Positions 1 through 15,500 of a DNA stretch of 64,000 bases are shown piece after piece. The position numbers and the translations under genes are program-made. Source of the stretch: Cladocopium goreaui. Its lineage: Eukaryota > Sar > Dinophyceae > Suessiales > Symbiodiniaceae. The stretch covers positions 372,001 through 436,000 of the forward strand of contig CAMXCT020000458.1 of assembly GCA_947184155.2 (NCBI GenBank). Direction: 5' to 3'. The notes below the pieces were generated by a model. The model was not told where the DNA came from. It ran no database searches and saw only the letters and a list, made by a program, of their open reading frames with translations. Position 1 is the stretch's first letter. The number at the start of each line of letters is the position of its first letter.

Positions 1-456
1 TTCCCCCATTAGTATCATAAAATGGGAGGACACCATGAGAAAGGCACACCCGAATGAACACTCCCAGAAATCGGGAGCTTTTGATTGGGCTTTCGAAGAT
101 GGTTATGGATGCACTCTTAGCCTTGGGCTGGTGTAGACGCAGCAAGAGGCGCAAAATAGTGCGATTTGAACGGACATGTCGCCATAAAAGGGATATATCG
201 ATCATACGCCAAGGAGCAACAACCGAATGGCCTATCAGCACGCAAAATTCATGGTTTGGTACTTGACATGACCAACTTTGCGTGTCGGTCCCCCATTTAT
301 TGTGCCATAGCCATATTTCCAGAACTAGTCTCAGCTAAATTTCAAAAACACTTGCAAGGAAGTCTTGCAAACCCTTGCGTTTTCACAATGTACAATCCCC
401 ATTGCCCATCGTGATTGGGTGATTCCCCGTACCCCGAGACAGCCACATGCCCGCAG

Positions 457-517
457 GACCGCTTCGCAAGGCGTAGGCAGCATTTGGAGCAAGAGCTTGC
501 GGGGGAGAAGGAGTCTG
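457..517 (+). CDS. Exon of the PARP gene, N-terminal side
   Basis: The reading frame gives DRFARRRQHLEQELAGEKES, a charged helical stretch in a locally GC-rich patch. The acceptor CGCAG lies just before it and the donor is G|GTGAAA. It ends in phase 1, which the next exon completes. The start could instead be about 20 bases upstream at an alternative AG. Confidence 0.45.
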
Positions 518-3500
518 GTGAAATCCAGCTAGGTTTGACCACGGGGAACTCAAGTTCTGCAGTGTGTTTGATGGGGGATACCCAAAAAACGCAAAACATG
601 TTTATGAAATTCGGGGTATCCGATTCTGAAACAAATCCATACGTGTTAGATTTTGGCCCTGAATCATTGACTCTGAACACCACGATGCAGGTGTTGGGCA
701 GGTTTCTGAACATGTGTCAGGTTCAGATAATCCTTTTTGACCCAGATCCACGCGGAATGCGATATACCCCCCGAAATATTTTTTTGATAAGGCACACGCT
801 GATATATTATGATCAATGAATGCGTTTTGGGGTGCCCTGTTTGTTCAGGATACCATCATTTTGGGAAATTAGTCTTGTCATTATATGATAAATGGTTCCA
901 TTATCTTCCATTCATGATCAACCAATTATCCACTAAGTATCTCCTAGTGATAAAAGACATGATCACTTATTATCACCAATGATCATTGATATTCCACTAA
1001 CTAACCATTATCAGCCAGGGTTCTCACTCTGGATTGAGATCGTCCACTCCCTGACCGAAAATCAGGACCTCATCACACCCATGACTCTGCCGGCCAGCTT
1101 GGGCTTGACCCTACGATGCATCCACGAGGCACGCGGCACTTTTCTTCGTAAGCGTTGAAAAGATGAAGAGTTGGGGAAACCGAGTTGAGAATAGTGATTC
1201 CAATAGGATTATATAAGAGTCAGGAAAAAGTTGATCGAACTATTGTCAAGATGAACAGTTAGGAAAATCCTATGAACATGCTATGACAATAGATGATAAA
1301 TAGATGATATAGATAATAAATAGATTAAACATGTTTTAATGGCATGATAAATGGATTGAAAAACTTTTTTTTTGTTGCTATGTATTCCTCCATACACATC
1401 AGGCTTTGGGGGGATATCAAAGAGTACTATATCATATACCCTCTGGTTATTTAACATAGCCATGGAAAATCCCAAAAATAAATGGAGGTTTCGTTCGCTG
1501 GGAAAATCATCTATTTCTATAGGTCATCATTTTCCATGGCTATGTTAGTCATAACCTATATCATAGACTATAAATTTCAACTAAAATCGTGTCCCGCGAG
1601 TTGCAGATTGATGTGTTTTTGTTGCAGGTCACTGGGGACGCTCCGAAAAAGTTGATATGGCACTCTGGCACCCACATGGGCCAATTTCTGGTATCAGGCC
1701 ACATGGGGTCGTTTCCTACGGCCTAAATAACATGGGTAGTTTTTCACATGCAAAACATGATGAACCACTGGGAAGGAAGGTTTTCCCACAGTTTTTTTTT
1801 CCCCCAACAGCCAGGACCGGGGAAACGGTAGCAACGAGGCTTATCTCTTGCATGGCGACTTGGAAAAATCGTCAGGGATTTGTTGGGTGCGGTTGAGGTT
1901 GTGGGTGGAACCATGTTTTTTTTTTTTCCCAAGCCTATGTTGGGACATCACTCCTTGGTAAAAGAAAGAAACCACTTAGAACTGGAACTGCAGCCCCAAG
2001 TATTGAGGATTCATGGTAAGGATTTGGGTTCTTGGGGTACCTTTCGGGACTCACAACAGTCTCGTCATTTTTGGGTTTGAGACTTTTGACCCAAACCCAC
2101 AGGAAGGATCTGACCAAGCAAGAATCAGGTTTTCAGAACTGTGTGCATAGCCAGATAATGAATTTGATTGAACATGGGATATACATAAATAGATATGTAT
2201 GCTTATATCAACTTATATCTATGTAAATATGCTTATATATATACGTATGTATAATTCATGTATATACAAAAATATACACATGTATATGCTAGCGGGTGAA
2301 AAGCCGCGCGTGTAGTCGTGCTACTTTTTTAAATGTGGGGTTTGGGTGGGGTGGGTGGGGCAATAACGTTCATGTGAGTTGCGTACACAAGTGATGCTAC
2401 GCTACGGCTACATCATGGCTTGGGGTTTGGTTCGTTGTGTGGGGCAATAACGTTCATGTGACTTGCGTACACAAGTGATGCTACGCTTCTGCTACGTCAT
2501 GGCTTGGGGTTTGGGTGGTGGGGTGGGGCAATAACGTTCATGTGACTTGCGTACACAAATGATGCTACGCTACGTCATGGCTTGGGGTTTGGGTGGTGGG
2601 GTGGGGCAATAACGTTCATGTGACTTGCGTACACGAGTGATGCTACGCTACGTCATGGCTTGGGGTTTGGGTGGTGGGGTGGGGCAATAACGTTCATGTG
2701 ACTTGCGTACACAAGTGATGCTACGCTACGTCATGGCTTGGGGTTTGGTTCGTTGTGTGGGGCAATAACGTTCATGTGACTTGCGTACACAAGTGATGCT
2801 ACGCTACGTCATGGCTTGGGGTTTGGGTGGTGGGGTGGGGCAATAACGTTCATGTGACTTGCGTACACAAGTGATGCTACGCTACGGCTACGTCATGGCT
2901 TGGGGTTTGGGTGGTGGGGTGGGGCAATAACGTTCATGTGACTTGCGTACACAAGTGATGCTGCTACGCTACGTCATGGCTTGGGGTTTGGTTCGTTGTG
3001 TGGGGCAATAACGTTCATGTGACTTGCGTACACAAGTGATGCTACGCTACGTCATGGCTTGGGGTTTGGTTCGTTGTGGGGCAATAACGTTCATGTGACT
3101 TGCGTACACAAGTGATGCTACGCTACGTCATGGCTTGGGGTTTGGTTCGTTGTGTGGGGCAATAACGTTCATGTGACTTGCGTACACAAGTGATGCTACG
3201 CTTCTGCTACGTCATGGCTTGGGGTTTGGGTGGTGGGGTGGGGCAATAACGTTCATGTGACTTGCGTACACAAATGATGCTACGCTACGTCATGGCTTGG
3301 GGTTTGGGTGGTGGGGTGGGGCAATAACGTTCATGTGACTTGCGTACACGAGTGATGCTACGCTACGTCATGGCTTGGGGTTTGGGTGGTGGGGTGGGGC
3401 AATAACGTTCATGTGACTTGCGTACACAAGTGATGCTACGCTACGTCATGGCTTGGGGTTTGGTTCGTTGTGTGGGGCAATAACGTTCATGTGACTTGCG

Positions 3501-6500
3501 TACACAAGTGATGCTACGCTTCTGCTACGTCATGGCTTGGGGTTTGGGTGGTGAGGTGGGGCAATAACGTTCATGTGACTTGCGTACACAAGTGCTGCTA
3601 CGCTACGGCTACGTCATGGCTTGGGGTTTGGTTGGTGGGGTGGGGCAATAACGTTCATGTGACTTGCGTACACAAGTGATGCTCGCTACGGCCACGTCAT
3701 GGCTTGGGGTTTGGTTCGTTGTGTGGGGCAAAAACGTTCATGTGACTTGCGTACACAAGTGATGCTATGCTACGGCTACGTCATGGCGTGTCAAGTTTGT
3801 GGAGCACACGCAAAATTGGAGCTGTTAATCATCAGTTGCTTCAGGGAATTCGTATTTGGCAATGGGGATGGCACCATGGAAATTCCTACGACTACATGAG
3901 TTTCACCGGTGCCGCCTTAAGCAGGCGCTTGGTAGACTGAAGCGGCTAAACTAGAGTGAAAAACGCCCATCATCCCAAACCCACAAAACCCTGTAAAAAA
4001 ACCATGTGATACCTTCAAAATGGTTTGATTTTGCCCGGCAAATTTTATGGTAATGTTGATCAAAAAACATGCACGGCGCCACAGCGCCAAGCCCTTTTTT
4101 TAAAACGTGCTCAACCGCTGGCGCGGTTTCCCACCCGCCGGTACCTATGTATATAGGTATATACATGCAAATGCACACACACACACACGCATATACATTG
4201 ATATACATATATATATATATATACACTTATCAAATTTCAAAGGCACTGAAAGCATGGTTTCTGAAAGGTCATGAACGTAAGGGGCGGGACGATGGGTACA
4301 CAGTGTAGGTACGTGGGTGCGATGTGTAGGTACGGTAGGTACGGTGGTGGGTGCGATGGGTGCGATGTGTAGGTACGGTAGGTACGGTGGTGGGTGCGAT
4401 GGGTGCGTTGGTAGGTACGATGGTGGGTACGATGGGTGCGTTGGTAGGTACGATGGTGGGTGCGATGGGTGCGATGGGTACGGTGGTGGGTGCGATGGGT
4501 GCGTTGGTAGGTACGATGGTGGGTACGATGGGTGTGTTGGTAGGTACGATGGTGGGTGCGATGGGTGCGGTGGCAGGTACGGTGTTGGGTGCAATGGGTG
4601 CGATGGTGGGTGCGATGGGTGCGTTGGTAGGTACGATGGTGGGTGCGATGGGTGCGATGGCAGGTACGGTGTTGGGTGCAATAGGTGCGTTGGTAGGTAA
4701 GATGGTGGGTGCGATGGGTGTGTTGGTAGGTAGTAGGTACAGTAGTTGGTGTGATGAGTGCGATGGTAGGTACACTCGAGGGTGCGATGGGTGCGATGGT
4801 AACTGCGTGGGTAGGTGCTGGCAGGTTTGTCAGTTTGTCGGGTGGATATACTTTACTTGGCTTTATGCTGTGGTGTAGGTTTGATTTTTTCTTCAATTTA
4901 TTCCAATTCAGTCCTTGTTGCGGGGCACAATTGATATCTGATATGCAATTTAAACGAAAAGGGCAGAACCCAAAAGACTCAAAAGATAAATGACTGCAAC
5001 ATGAAGCAACCGAAACAACGGTAGGAAAGGAATCCTTAGTCAGTTACGAGTTGAGAACCGAATCCATAGAAAACGTGATGTTGATTTCGAATGGGCAAGA
5101 TTGAAAGAACCTGTTTGCTGGGGCTGATTGATGACACTTCGTCACTTCGAGTCACTTCGGCAAGTCCTTGCCAACCCTTCTTCAAGCTAGCAATGTGGAA
5201 GATGACAACAAAAAGTCAGCCGACTGTTGGTGGAAGAGGGCCCAGCTTCAACACTACAAGACAACAATAATGATATATATATATATACATAGTATAGTAT
5301 AGCAGCATATCATAGTATAGCATCACGCATATATAGAATCAGTAGGTATCGGTAGATTATATATTTGATTAGAATCAAAAATAGAAAAATACGGCATAGC
5401 AAATAGTAAATGTATAACAAAAATATAATAGTAATATTTGTACAGATTCGTTCAGTGACCTTAGATTTTTCTTTTCCTGAATTCCAGAACATCCGGGTCA
5501 TTGGGTAGAAGGAGAGAAAGTGTTAGATATGGTTCTCTACACAGACCGGTCGGGGGGTGCTTTGCGCAATGGCCGCTGCTCTAGCTGCGGCTCTGGTTTG
5601 TTCTGAGCAGTTTGATGAGGATGAGTCTCAGACCTGCAAGAGAGGTGAAATCAAATGGAAAATGCGTTTTCTCAGGAAATGTTCCTTTGCTTCGCTTCAA
5701 CCTCAAACTTTCGCTTTCATATCATTTTATTTTGTCCTCAAAATTAGGATTGAGTTGTGGGGCTCGAAGTGCAATGAGCATGTTGGTAGCCTGGAAATTG
5801 CATCATAGAATCCAAGTATTTGCACGCGTCGCATGGAAAGTGGATACGAGATTGACTGTTTCCTTCATGTGGCCACTGACAGGTAAAGAAGCGAAGCGTG
5901 CTGTTGCCATGTCTGTGAAGAACAACGCGAAGGCTGATTCTAAACATGGCGTTTTCCGATCTATTCGGAAGGGGGATGCGCAACCTGGAAAAGTTCGTGG
6001 AACAGGGCGCTGGAAGACATGGACTGCAGAAACAATGATCACAACATCGTTTCTTTGCAACAACATTGTGTTTTTGATTTTCCTGGGTATGCTGCTTGAA
6101 TTCGATTTGTTAGTTTAAATTGTGCCACAGCATAGTGGCTGGTCTGGAGTCTCAAGTGCGCAACAGGCTAGCAGTGTAGTCGCACTTTCTTTTGCGGGGG
6201 ATGATTGCCAATGCTTTCCGCAACTTACTCCTTTTACACTCCTATCGTTCTTTGCAGCCTGCCCGCCCAGGTTGGGAAACCCAGTCACGCTTGCAAAGAC
6301 GAAGGACGGACAGACCAAGTTGAAGAACCAGCTGCAAAACAAAATCCCTGCCATGTTTTCAGCGAACTCGCTGGCTTATTGGTTGAACAGCAGCACTTCC
6401 CATATTGCGAATGTTTCTTGGATGTCATGTGCTTGTTGAAGTTGATCTTTGGAATTTGTAAGAGGCTGTGGTACTGTAAACAACCTACGAAATTCATTTC

Positions 6501-9500
6501 CAAAGCAAACATAATGTTTGAAAATTCTAGTTAAAGTTTTAGCATCAGTTCTTTGACTTGCCAACATGGTTTGAATCAATATAATATGAATATATGATGA
6601 TTTATAGCTATTTATCTTACCAGGTTCGTGCAGCTTTGTCGCAAGTGTATCTGGAGAAGCTCAAGCATTACTCAGCGCAAATTCAAGCTGCTGCTTGTCT
6701 GGCACTGGTTTGGGGTCTACAGTGGTTTGGGGTTCCAGGTTTTTGCGCTCAGCGTTAAAGTTTTGAGAGTTCAAACCCTTTGTCGGGCCATTTAAGTGGA
6801 AAACATATGGCTTGTCACCTTCTTTTCACGCCCTATTGTCTCCAATCTCCAGCATTCTTTCTGGATTGCGCTCTGCAATACCAGCTAAGGAAAGGCCGCA
6901 CATCATTTCAATGAGTTTGGAATTTGATGAAGCGTCAAAGCGAACCAGATTGCGCAAAAATGTTCTCGACGTAGAGGCTGTATACCCGATCCTGGTGACT
7001 TGGCTACAGCCTATTTAGCTCTTATCACCAGTGTGTGTGTGTGTGGGGGAAACCCCTGTACCAAAGGGCTATAATTAATCAGATTTACTCCGGCGTCCAA
7101 GTTTTAACTATTCACCAGCCAGGGGCGACAGAGTCGCTGCATGGCTGTCGCCAACGAAGCTCCATGCAGTAGACTAGGATATGGAGTCTGATCAACTCCA
7201 CGTACCTGCAGCTTTTCGTCATTTCATTCCGTCCCGTGAACGAGTTTTTATTCACCGTGTACAGAAGAGAATCCGTTTCAGCAGTTTCTTCGAACAGAGT
7301 CAGAGTTCATCACAGCAGTTTCAATTTTCTTTTTTGCTGAAAAAGGCCTAAAACTGGAATCTCCAGATCCCTTGATGGGAAACAAAGTGACTCATAGACG
7401 ACAAACGGTCTGTCAAGTGTGTCACCTTGCTTGGTGGATAGATTGACAGGAAGACAGCAGTAGGCAAGTGCGAGAAGTGCATTACTCAACTGTATCTAGT
7501 AACTAGTAGTAGCACCTGAATGAGTTCTGAGTTTTTGGCAAAGATAGGGTTGACATTTTGTGTCTCTAACGAGAGTGGAGAACCCCGTATGTCTAAGGGG
7601 TTTTGAAAAAACTGTAGCAGGTAAATATGGGACAAGAGAGGTTTCTTGTTCTGGGGAAAGATGAGATCACTTGTTCTGGGGCAAGATGAGATTACTTTTT
7701 CACATATTCACATAATTCCTCCAACTTCTGTACAGTGTTTATCGACAGTGGTGCTTTCACATTTTACTCAGTATTCGGGCCAGTCGTTATACCAACTATA
7801 CGTGCTATGATACTCTAAACTCTTTACTGTATGATCATATCATATCTATAAATGCTGGCTATTAAGAATATAAATGCTAAATACCATGATGCAAGTTTAC
7901 ATATACGTACTTGGATAGTGTTGGTTGAGAATAGTTGCTTGAGTTTTCTAGTGGTTGATTTTGTATGCATCATGATACTATCGCAAGATGCCCGAACACA
8001 CTGTGGCATGATCCATCACAGTCTTTATGTGTTTGGTTTTCCTCAGGTGCAGCGATTGGAGCTTTTCATGCAGAAGGAAGCCGGTGACACGGATTTGCTG
8101 ACCTTTGGTTGCATGCTATGTTTGCGGGGAGCTAATCTCGGTCTAGTCACGTCGCTGGTCACTACTTGGCGTAGGGCCCTCACAGAGTCTAGAGCGGCCT
8201 AGAAAATGAAAATCTAGCATGTAGAGCTGAAGAGAAGGGATCGCTAAGTTTTTTCCAGAAGATAAAAGCGGACGATTGCAGCATGGGGCTTGTGATTTTG
8301 AAGAAATTTTTGTCTTGAGGCCGTTCTGTGTGAGTGTGATTGTGAGCACATCTAACAAGCCGAGGCACACAAGCATCCCAACTTCGATTGCTGTTCTGGA
8401 ATCTACCACAGCAGCTTGCATCTGGAGCGCTATGAAGCACATTCATCCCATTGAGTTCTGGAGATGCTCAGCTGTATGTCAACAAACAAACTTAAACAGA
8501 CCGTGCTCGTGTGTTGCACAGTCGTCTTTGAACTGTTTTGAGCTGGAAATCTTTTGCCAGTAGATAAAACCCTCCAGCTAGACCAACAACTTACAATCAC
8601 GCGATCCAGAATCCACAGGAAATTTCACAACTCTTTGACACTACAGACATGCATGCGGTTACATATATGTACATACGTGTTACATGTTATTACATGGACA
8701 TTATCATTTTACACTACTACATGCAAGCATGCTTACATGCGTGCGTACTTACTTACAAGACTTACATGTGTATTCAACGCACACACACATGTATATATAT
8801 ATATTGAGTACTCCCATGCAAAATGATTATAACATGTCTACTACATTTACTTACTTTGACACATACCACATACAGACATACATGCATACATACAAGCATG
8901 CAGACAGACACACAGATACAGACAGAAAGACATAGATGTAAACAACCAGACAGGTAGACAAACAGACAAAAAAAACATGCAGACATACCTACAGCCGTTC
9001 ATACAGACATAGAAATATAGAAAGATAAAAAGATAGTTAAAAAACTAAGTACATACATGTGAACATACATCCGTACATGGATGCGTATGCATAAATGGAT
9101 TTTGAACTAGCCCTCCATACATGCACACACAGACACAGACACAAACACAGACACAGACACACAGACAACATACACACATACGCACATATACATACACATA
9201 CGCACATACGCACATACACATACACATACACACACACATACACATGCATACATACATGCATGCATACATACATACATACGTGCATACGTACATGCTTACA
9301 TGCGTGCATATGTGCGTACGTACATACATGCATGCAGGCATGCACACATACAGACATACAGACATACAGACACGCCTGCCCACATACAGACATACAAACG
9401 TACAGACAGACATACGTACACACATGCACAAGCACAAACGCATATACATACCCACCTACCTACCTACCTACCTACCTACCTACGTACCTACCTGACTACC

Positions 9501-12500
9501 TACCTACCTGCCTGCCTACCTACCTACCTGCCTGCCTACCTACCTACCTTCACCCATGCAAGAGTACATACATACTTAGATAGATAGATAGGTAGATAGA
9601 CAGATAGGTAGATAGATAGATAGATTGGTAGATAGATAGGAAGAAAGAAAATTAGATAGATCGATACATGCATGCATGATAGATACACACATACACACAT
9701 ACACACATACACACATGCATACACACATGCATGCATGCATACATGCATACATACGTACGTACATACCTACATACATACATACATACATACAATCATACAA
9801 TCAATACAATCAATGCAATCAATACATAGATACATACATACATACATGCATGCAATCAATGCAATCAATGCAATCATTGCAAACAATACATACATGCATG
9901 CATACAAACAGACATACATACATACATACATGCATACATACAATCATACAATCAATACAATCAATGCAATCAATACATAGATACATACATACATACATAC
10001 ATGCAATCAATGCAATCATTGCAATCAATACATGCATGCATACAAACATACATACGTACATACATACATACATTCGTTCATTCATACATACACACATACA
10101 TACATACATGCATACCTACATACATACATACATACATACTTACATACATTCATAAGTTGTTGAATGCGCAAGGCTTACGCACACATGCATGTATACATTT
10201 TACACACATGCATACATGCTTGCATACATACACACACGCACACATACACCTAAATACTTTTGGCAGTGAGGTTGGTCCCGCGCTGCCAGCATCTATGTGC
10301 TGCGGGTGGTGAGTGATGGGGCAACCGCCAACCGCTTGCTCTTCAAAACTGCAATTATGGCTGGTAGGCCGGAGAATTCGATCGTTGCCCACAAGGTTTG
10401 CGACCAGCAACTCGGATCCACTGTATGAAGATGAGACGTGTTTGCGTGACTGGCAGCAAACTGTAAACACTGTAAACCATGAAAAATATTGAAAAATCAC
10501 ATTGGTTCATTTCTGAAAGTCCAAACAAGAAACGGCAATCAATGTAGTAGGTACATTGTTGAAATTTCGCGAAAGGGTTTTTCAACAAACTTCAAGGCTT
10601 AGAAGGTTCAGGTTACGGTTGCAGGGTTGCAGATTACCATATCAGTCTCAGCAGCCATTTTCACGAGTCAGCCGGCAGCCAAGTGTGGTTGCAGCACAAG
10701 TAGCAGCATGTCACAAGTAAGTTATTCCAGACTTCGGGATGTACCCTAAGGCATAGCCTCAACCATTGCTCAGCGCCGATATGGAAAGGGCTCGCGCACC
10801 TGACTCCAATGCTTCTCTGGTTGGCCTTCAGTTTAGAGTTTTCTTTAGTTTCTTTCCAACTTTCCCAGTGCACAAGCAATTCACCAAAAGAAATAATTAC
10901 TCGCCAAGTCTTTTAGGAATTGTTTTTTACAATTCTATTGTATGAACTTTTCCCTGTTTGAGAAATTAATATACACTTGGCAGTTAAGTTGGGCAATTCG
11001 CCTGTAGGACCATGAAGCCTGTGCTGAGGTTCTACTGCACTGGATTCTTATCCTCAGGATCGAACCTCTTGCACCTGCTGGAGCATGTTGATGCTTGGAT
11101 CATGGATCCGGGGACAGTCAGAGTTGTGTTTAGCAAGCAGCTTGCCTCACCGTCCACTGTAATTCTTAGGTGCTTTCTTTCAGGCTCTGAAGGTATGGTT
11201 AGTTGTGTTCGTTTTGGTGAGCTTGATACCATATACCAGGCTTCCAACTATTGTATTCAGCCGTGGCAGATGCTGGAACCTATTGAATCTGAATCCAATC
11301 TTTTCTGTTGGTGGTATGCGTAGTATTGCAACAACAGAGAGGAAGAGAATAGACGAATTGACTGCGCAACATGTCACGCAACAAAATTTGTGACTTTACC
11401 AGCCGCAGTTCCCTACCCAGGCCCGACCCAGCAGTTCTCAAACGAAACAGGGACTTCGTGAAACTGATCTGCAAGGCGACTTCAGCTGATGATCGGAAAG
11501 GCTACATGCACTTGGGGGAAGAACTCTTGCAGCTGGATTCTGGTCCATGGCATGACACATCGCACATTTATCACCACTGCAAAGGAGTCGGCTGTTGCAA
11601 AGGCGGTGTCATTGAAACACGTCAAAAGCTCTGGGTGGCGGTCGCAGCTTCTTGACATTTATTTTACAAGTTTTTGGTTTAGTGAAGTCAGAAAACAAAT
11701 CATAAATCGCAATCGGTGAGCAACATATAGTGAGCTGTTTGCGAATTATTTTGCCAAGATCGGCGCATACAATAGCTAACTAGAAACTTGTTTCACTTAC
11801 TTCCAGTCTCAAGTGTAAGTATCTTAATCTTAGGTTCCAATTTGTCAAACCGTTTGGCTTTCACCTTGAGATCCGAGTTGTCAAACTTTTTGGCATTCAC
11901 CTGTCCGCTTGAGTCTTGAGGCTTTCGTATTCGGGATGAAACCGACCACTCCAGCAGTCAGTCGCTGGACTACTTGCGGCAAAAGCGGTCGCTACTATTT
12001 GTGCCTTGGAGACAGTTATAAGGCCCAAAGTTTAATTTTCAAACAAATGTGGAGATAAACTACAAAGCTGCAATACAATGATACAGTGATACTAGTACTT
12101 TTCTCTTGTTGTCTCCACCAACTTGATAAACAATTTCGAGGGTTTCAAGTTCATAAGATATATTGAATTGCGACACTCGTCGATTTTAGTTGCATTTGAA
12201 TCAGTAATTTGAACTTGAGATTTCCGACATTCTTTGCTCAGTTCTTGTCAAAAATAGCCCATTGCAGGTGCGCTCTTGGCTATCACTCCGTACTTATGCA
12301 TGGTATGGCTCGCTTGCATGGAATGAAGTCTTCCATTGATGAGGAAGAGGATACAATTCTTCCGACTACTGCCTTCATTGAATCGGAGGGGTCGACAGAA
12401 TTGTTTCGAAAGACTTTGCGCTTCAAGGCTACGAAAGCGATGAAATGGGTTCAGGACCCCTTGTCGGTCTACAACTTGCTGCTTAGTTCGGTGGTGGTGT

Positions 12501-15500
12501 CGCCTATGGAACGTATCATGTGGGAGTTTATGTCTTGGCAACACACGCAAGCGTTTCTCCGGAAGGAGAACCCCCCTGTTGTTTGCATGGCCAGCCCGTG
12601 TCTTTCTCCTGTCTTCAAAGCCATTCGGCACATGTGCTTGCAGATGACCACTGGCTTGGTTTTTCCAGATGATGCAGATTCCTCATCTCTTGTCGAGCTT
12701 GCAGAAGGTGGGCTCAGTTAAACTGAAAAAAATAAATCAAACAAGGGCTTCAACATAGTTCGCCACTAAGAGAGAGGAAGCCAATTTTACCTTAACTTGC
12801 TGACAGACAAGCACTGATGATGAGCACCTCACGACTTGCAACAGAATCTATATAGCATACCAAAACCAGTAAGAAGTGCAGGCTGTGCAATGACTGCAAT
12901 GTTCCACGACCGCAATGTGCAATGTACCTATGTTCCTATGTCCACACCAGACTTTAAGGTTTTTATTCTCGGGTTTGCAGCGGGGTGCGTGGCGCAAACA
13001 GGTTCAACCTTTTTTCGAGTTAATGTTCCCACTGAGCCGTTGAGTAAGTTGAGACTTGAGACTGACTCTATTCCTGAGATCGATTGGGAAGATTTTGTAT
13101 TTGGGGTTTATGCCTGGTTCGATTTTGACCTGGGTAACAGCTCTTTAGATAAGTTGGTTTCGAATTTGGGAAAGGTCACTCACGACTCAAAATTTAGCAG
13201 CGCAGTTGGTTCAGCGGCAAAGTTTGTTCCAGCTGGCCAGGCATGCCGGGCGCTGTGCCGAGCAACCTCATCGACAAAGGCTTTTGGTGCATCGTGACTG
13301 GTGTGGGCCAACTGTTTCATCGCCTTTGCCTTCCGTACAAACAGTTGCCATGGCTGCTAGCCAAATGCTTGAACAAGGATGCTGACAGCAGGGAGCTCGC
13401 AACCTGGTTTTGCAACCTTCCTGATTGTTGCCTGAATAGCTGGTTCTCAAAGCCACTGCGGGCCTTGGTTGACCAACCTGAAGATTTACTTCCAGGGGGG
13501 AAGTCCCAACCATTGCTTTTGAGCATATACAATTGCAAGAACTTCAACATCGAAGTTGAAAACAACTTTGCCCGTCTCCGAAATCTGAAACAAGTCTCCC
13601 GGGGAAGAGAGGATCTGAGCCACAATCTGGCGTCGAAGCATTTGCTATCAGAAGCGAAGCTCGCTCACACCAGGCATTTGGTTCGTGAAAACAAAGCTGG
13701 GGAGTCATTGGAAGATTCAGATCGTCACTTTGACCTCCGTTGGTTTTTGCTCAGACACGTGATTTCTTTACTCTGTACTTGTAGCATGTCACGTTTGTAA
13801 GTGTGACGGAAATGATTTCCTCGCCTATTTTGCTGAGTCGTTGTTCATGGGGAACTTTCCTTGTTTCCTAGGTTTTGCAAACAGGTTTAAGCATTTTGGT
13901 GGCAACTTTTTTTTTTGGGCGACCTTCTAGCAAGTACGCATTCAATACGCAATAGCAGTGGCAATGCAGTCACAACGAGCGTAGGAGTGTAGATTCACAG
14001 ACAGTTACCCATCACTTACACTTACACTTACACACAGATGTGTAAGATTTGTAATAAAGAAAACAAATATGAACATATTCCTACGTTTGATACAGTTCCA
14101 TAAACACATACACATTGCAAACAAACTTGCATACCTGCCCTTCCGCTGAGGAAAAGAAGGGCCAAAAAAACTTATCTACAACGGGTTCACTCTTTTTGTT
14201 GCTGAATCCATGCGAAAGCGTGTGCAGAATCCTGATGAGTCACCTGATGAGTGTCAAAAACGGATCAGGGCAGAGTGCAAACGAGACTGGCAAAATGATG
14301 AGCTTCGTGCCTTGTACTCCAGCCGCGCCAAGAGGTTGAATAGGTTCCAAGCTTCAAGTGATGCTATTTCAGCCCATGTTTCTGGGCTAGCGGAAGTCAT
14401 CCCACAGGAAGATGGAGGAGAAGGAGACGTACCAGCAGCCATAGTTCCCCAGCCAACCTGCAGGCAGTACATACCCTGTCATGCTCCTGGTGGTGGCTAT
14501 GGTTGCTTTGGCATTGGCGACCTTGAATACAGCCTTCGTGTCAAAGATGTTCAAGATTTGGATGAATCTTGTGAAGGGTTTGTGCGGAAATGGGCGGCCA
14601 AATGGCGGAATCATGCGGGTGGCATTTGCAACGAAGACAAAAGTCTTTTGCAATTGCGTGCTTCAGTACGCCTCAGCTGTTTAGACGAGTTCGGTTTCTG
14701 TGTCCGGGAGATTGCGTCAATGCCTGTGTACAAGACTGTTCAGGAGCAGTTGCTGGGATTTGTTCGCCACCACCATCGTCGGCATTTGTCAGGAGCTGGC
14801 AAGAAGACAACGAACAACGGACCATCGGTCGATCTGCCACATTTGCTACTGGTAGCTTTCGATGTGCGTGATCAACAGCAACTTGTTGTGTCATATGTGT
14901 CAAAAACGGAGCTGCTTTTCTTTCTTGGTTCTTGGCTTGGCATGGGGTCACTTAGTTTTGCCTAGCGTCCGGAAGAATCTAGAAATATCAGGTTGCATCA
15001 ACTCATTTTCTGCCGCTCCCCTTGGTGGCAATGTTTTCTGGCTAATGAAGGAGGAAGAAGGAATACCTATTTAGAGTTGATCAAATTCAGACATTCAAGT
15101 TCAATCAATGTCTCGCAAGAGCCATTTGTTTTACAAAGGGGGCTTTTTCTGAAATGCGTTACAGAGATTTGTGGCCCACTCCAGTCAGGCACCAAATTTT
15201 ATCGATTCTAGCTAAACACCATAGAGTAGACATGTTTTGATGCTGAACATTCAGCAAATCACTTGTCGATTGATGACGCAAGGCAGCTCAACCCTGAATG
15301 CTTCTTGATGAGCTGGTCGCAGTTTTCACCATACACTGCCGATTGGTGGAGGTGGACGGCTTCATGTGTTCATCCTGCTGGACGGATTTGGGAAGCTCGT
15401 CCTGTCATTGATGATGACTTCATGCCAGAGATCAAGACTGTGGAGCAGATGTCGCTTTCCTTCAGCAATCGGTCTGCTGCTGGCGATATGTGGAAGTGGA

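Noticed and set aside
342-713. Minus-strand ORF of 123 codons
   Set aside because: It overlaps the better supported + strand exon at 457-517 and shows no recognisable domain or splice support.
2341-3795. CRISPR-like array
   Set aside because: Units are 78-84 bp in direct contact, without short repeats separated by unique spacers, in clearly eukaryotic DNA.
4145-4896. Long ORFs on both strands
   Set aside because: They are translations of the GGTGCGATGG array (THRTHHRTY, GAMGALVGTM); composition is purely repeat-driven.
8774-10155. Many ORFs of up to 162 codons on both strands
   Set aside because: Translations of CATACA, CTAC and GATA microsatellites.
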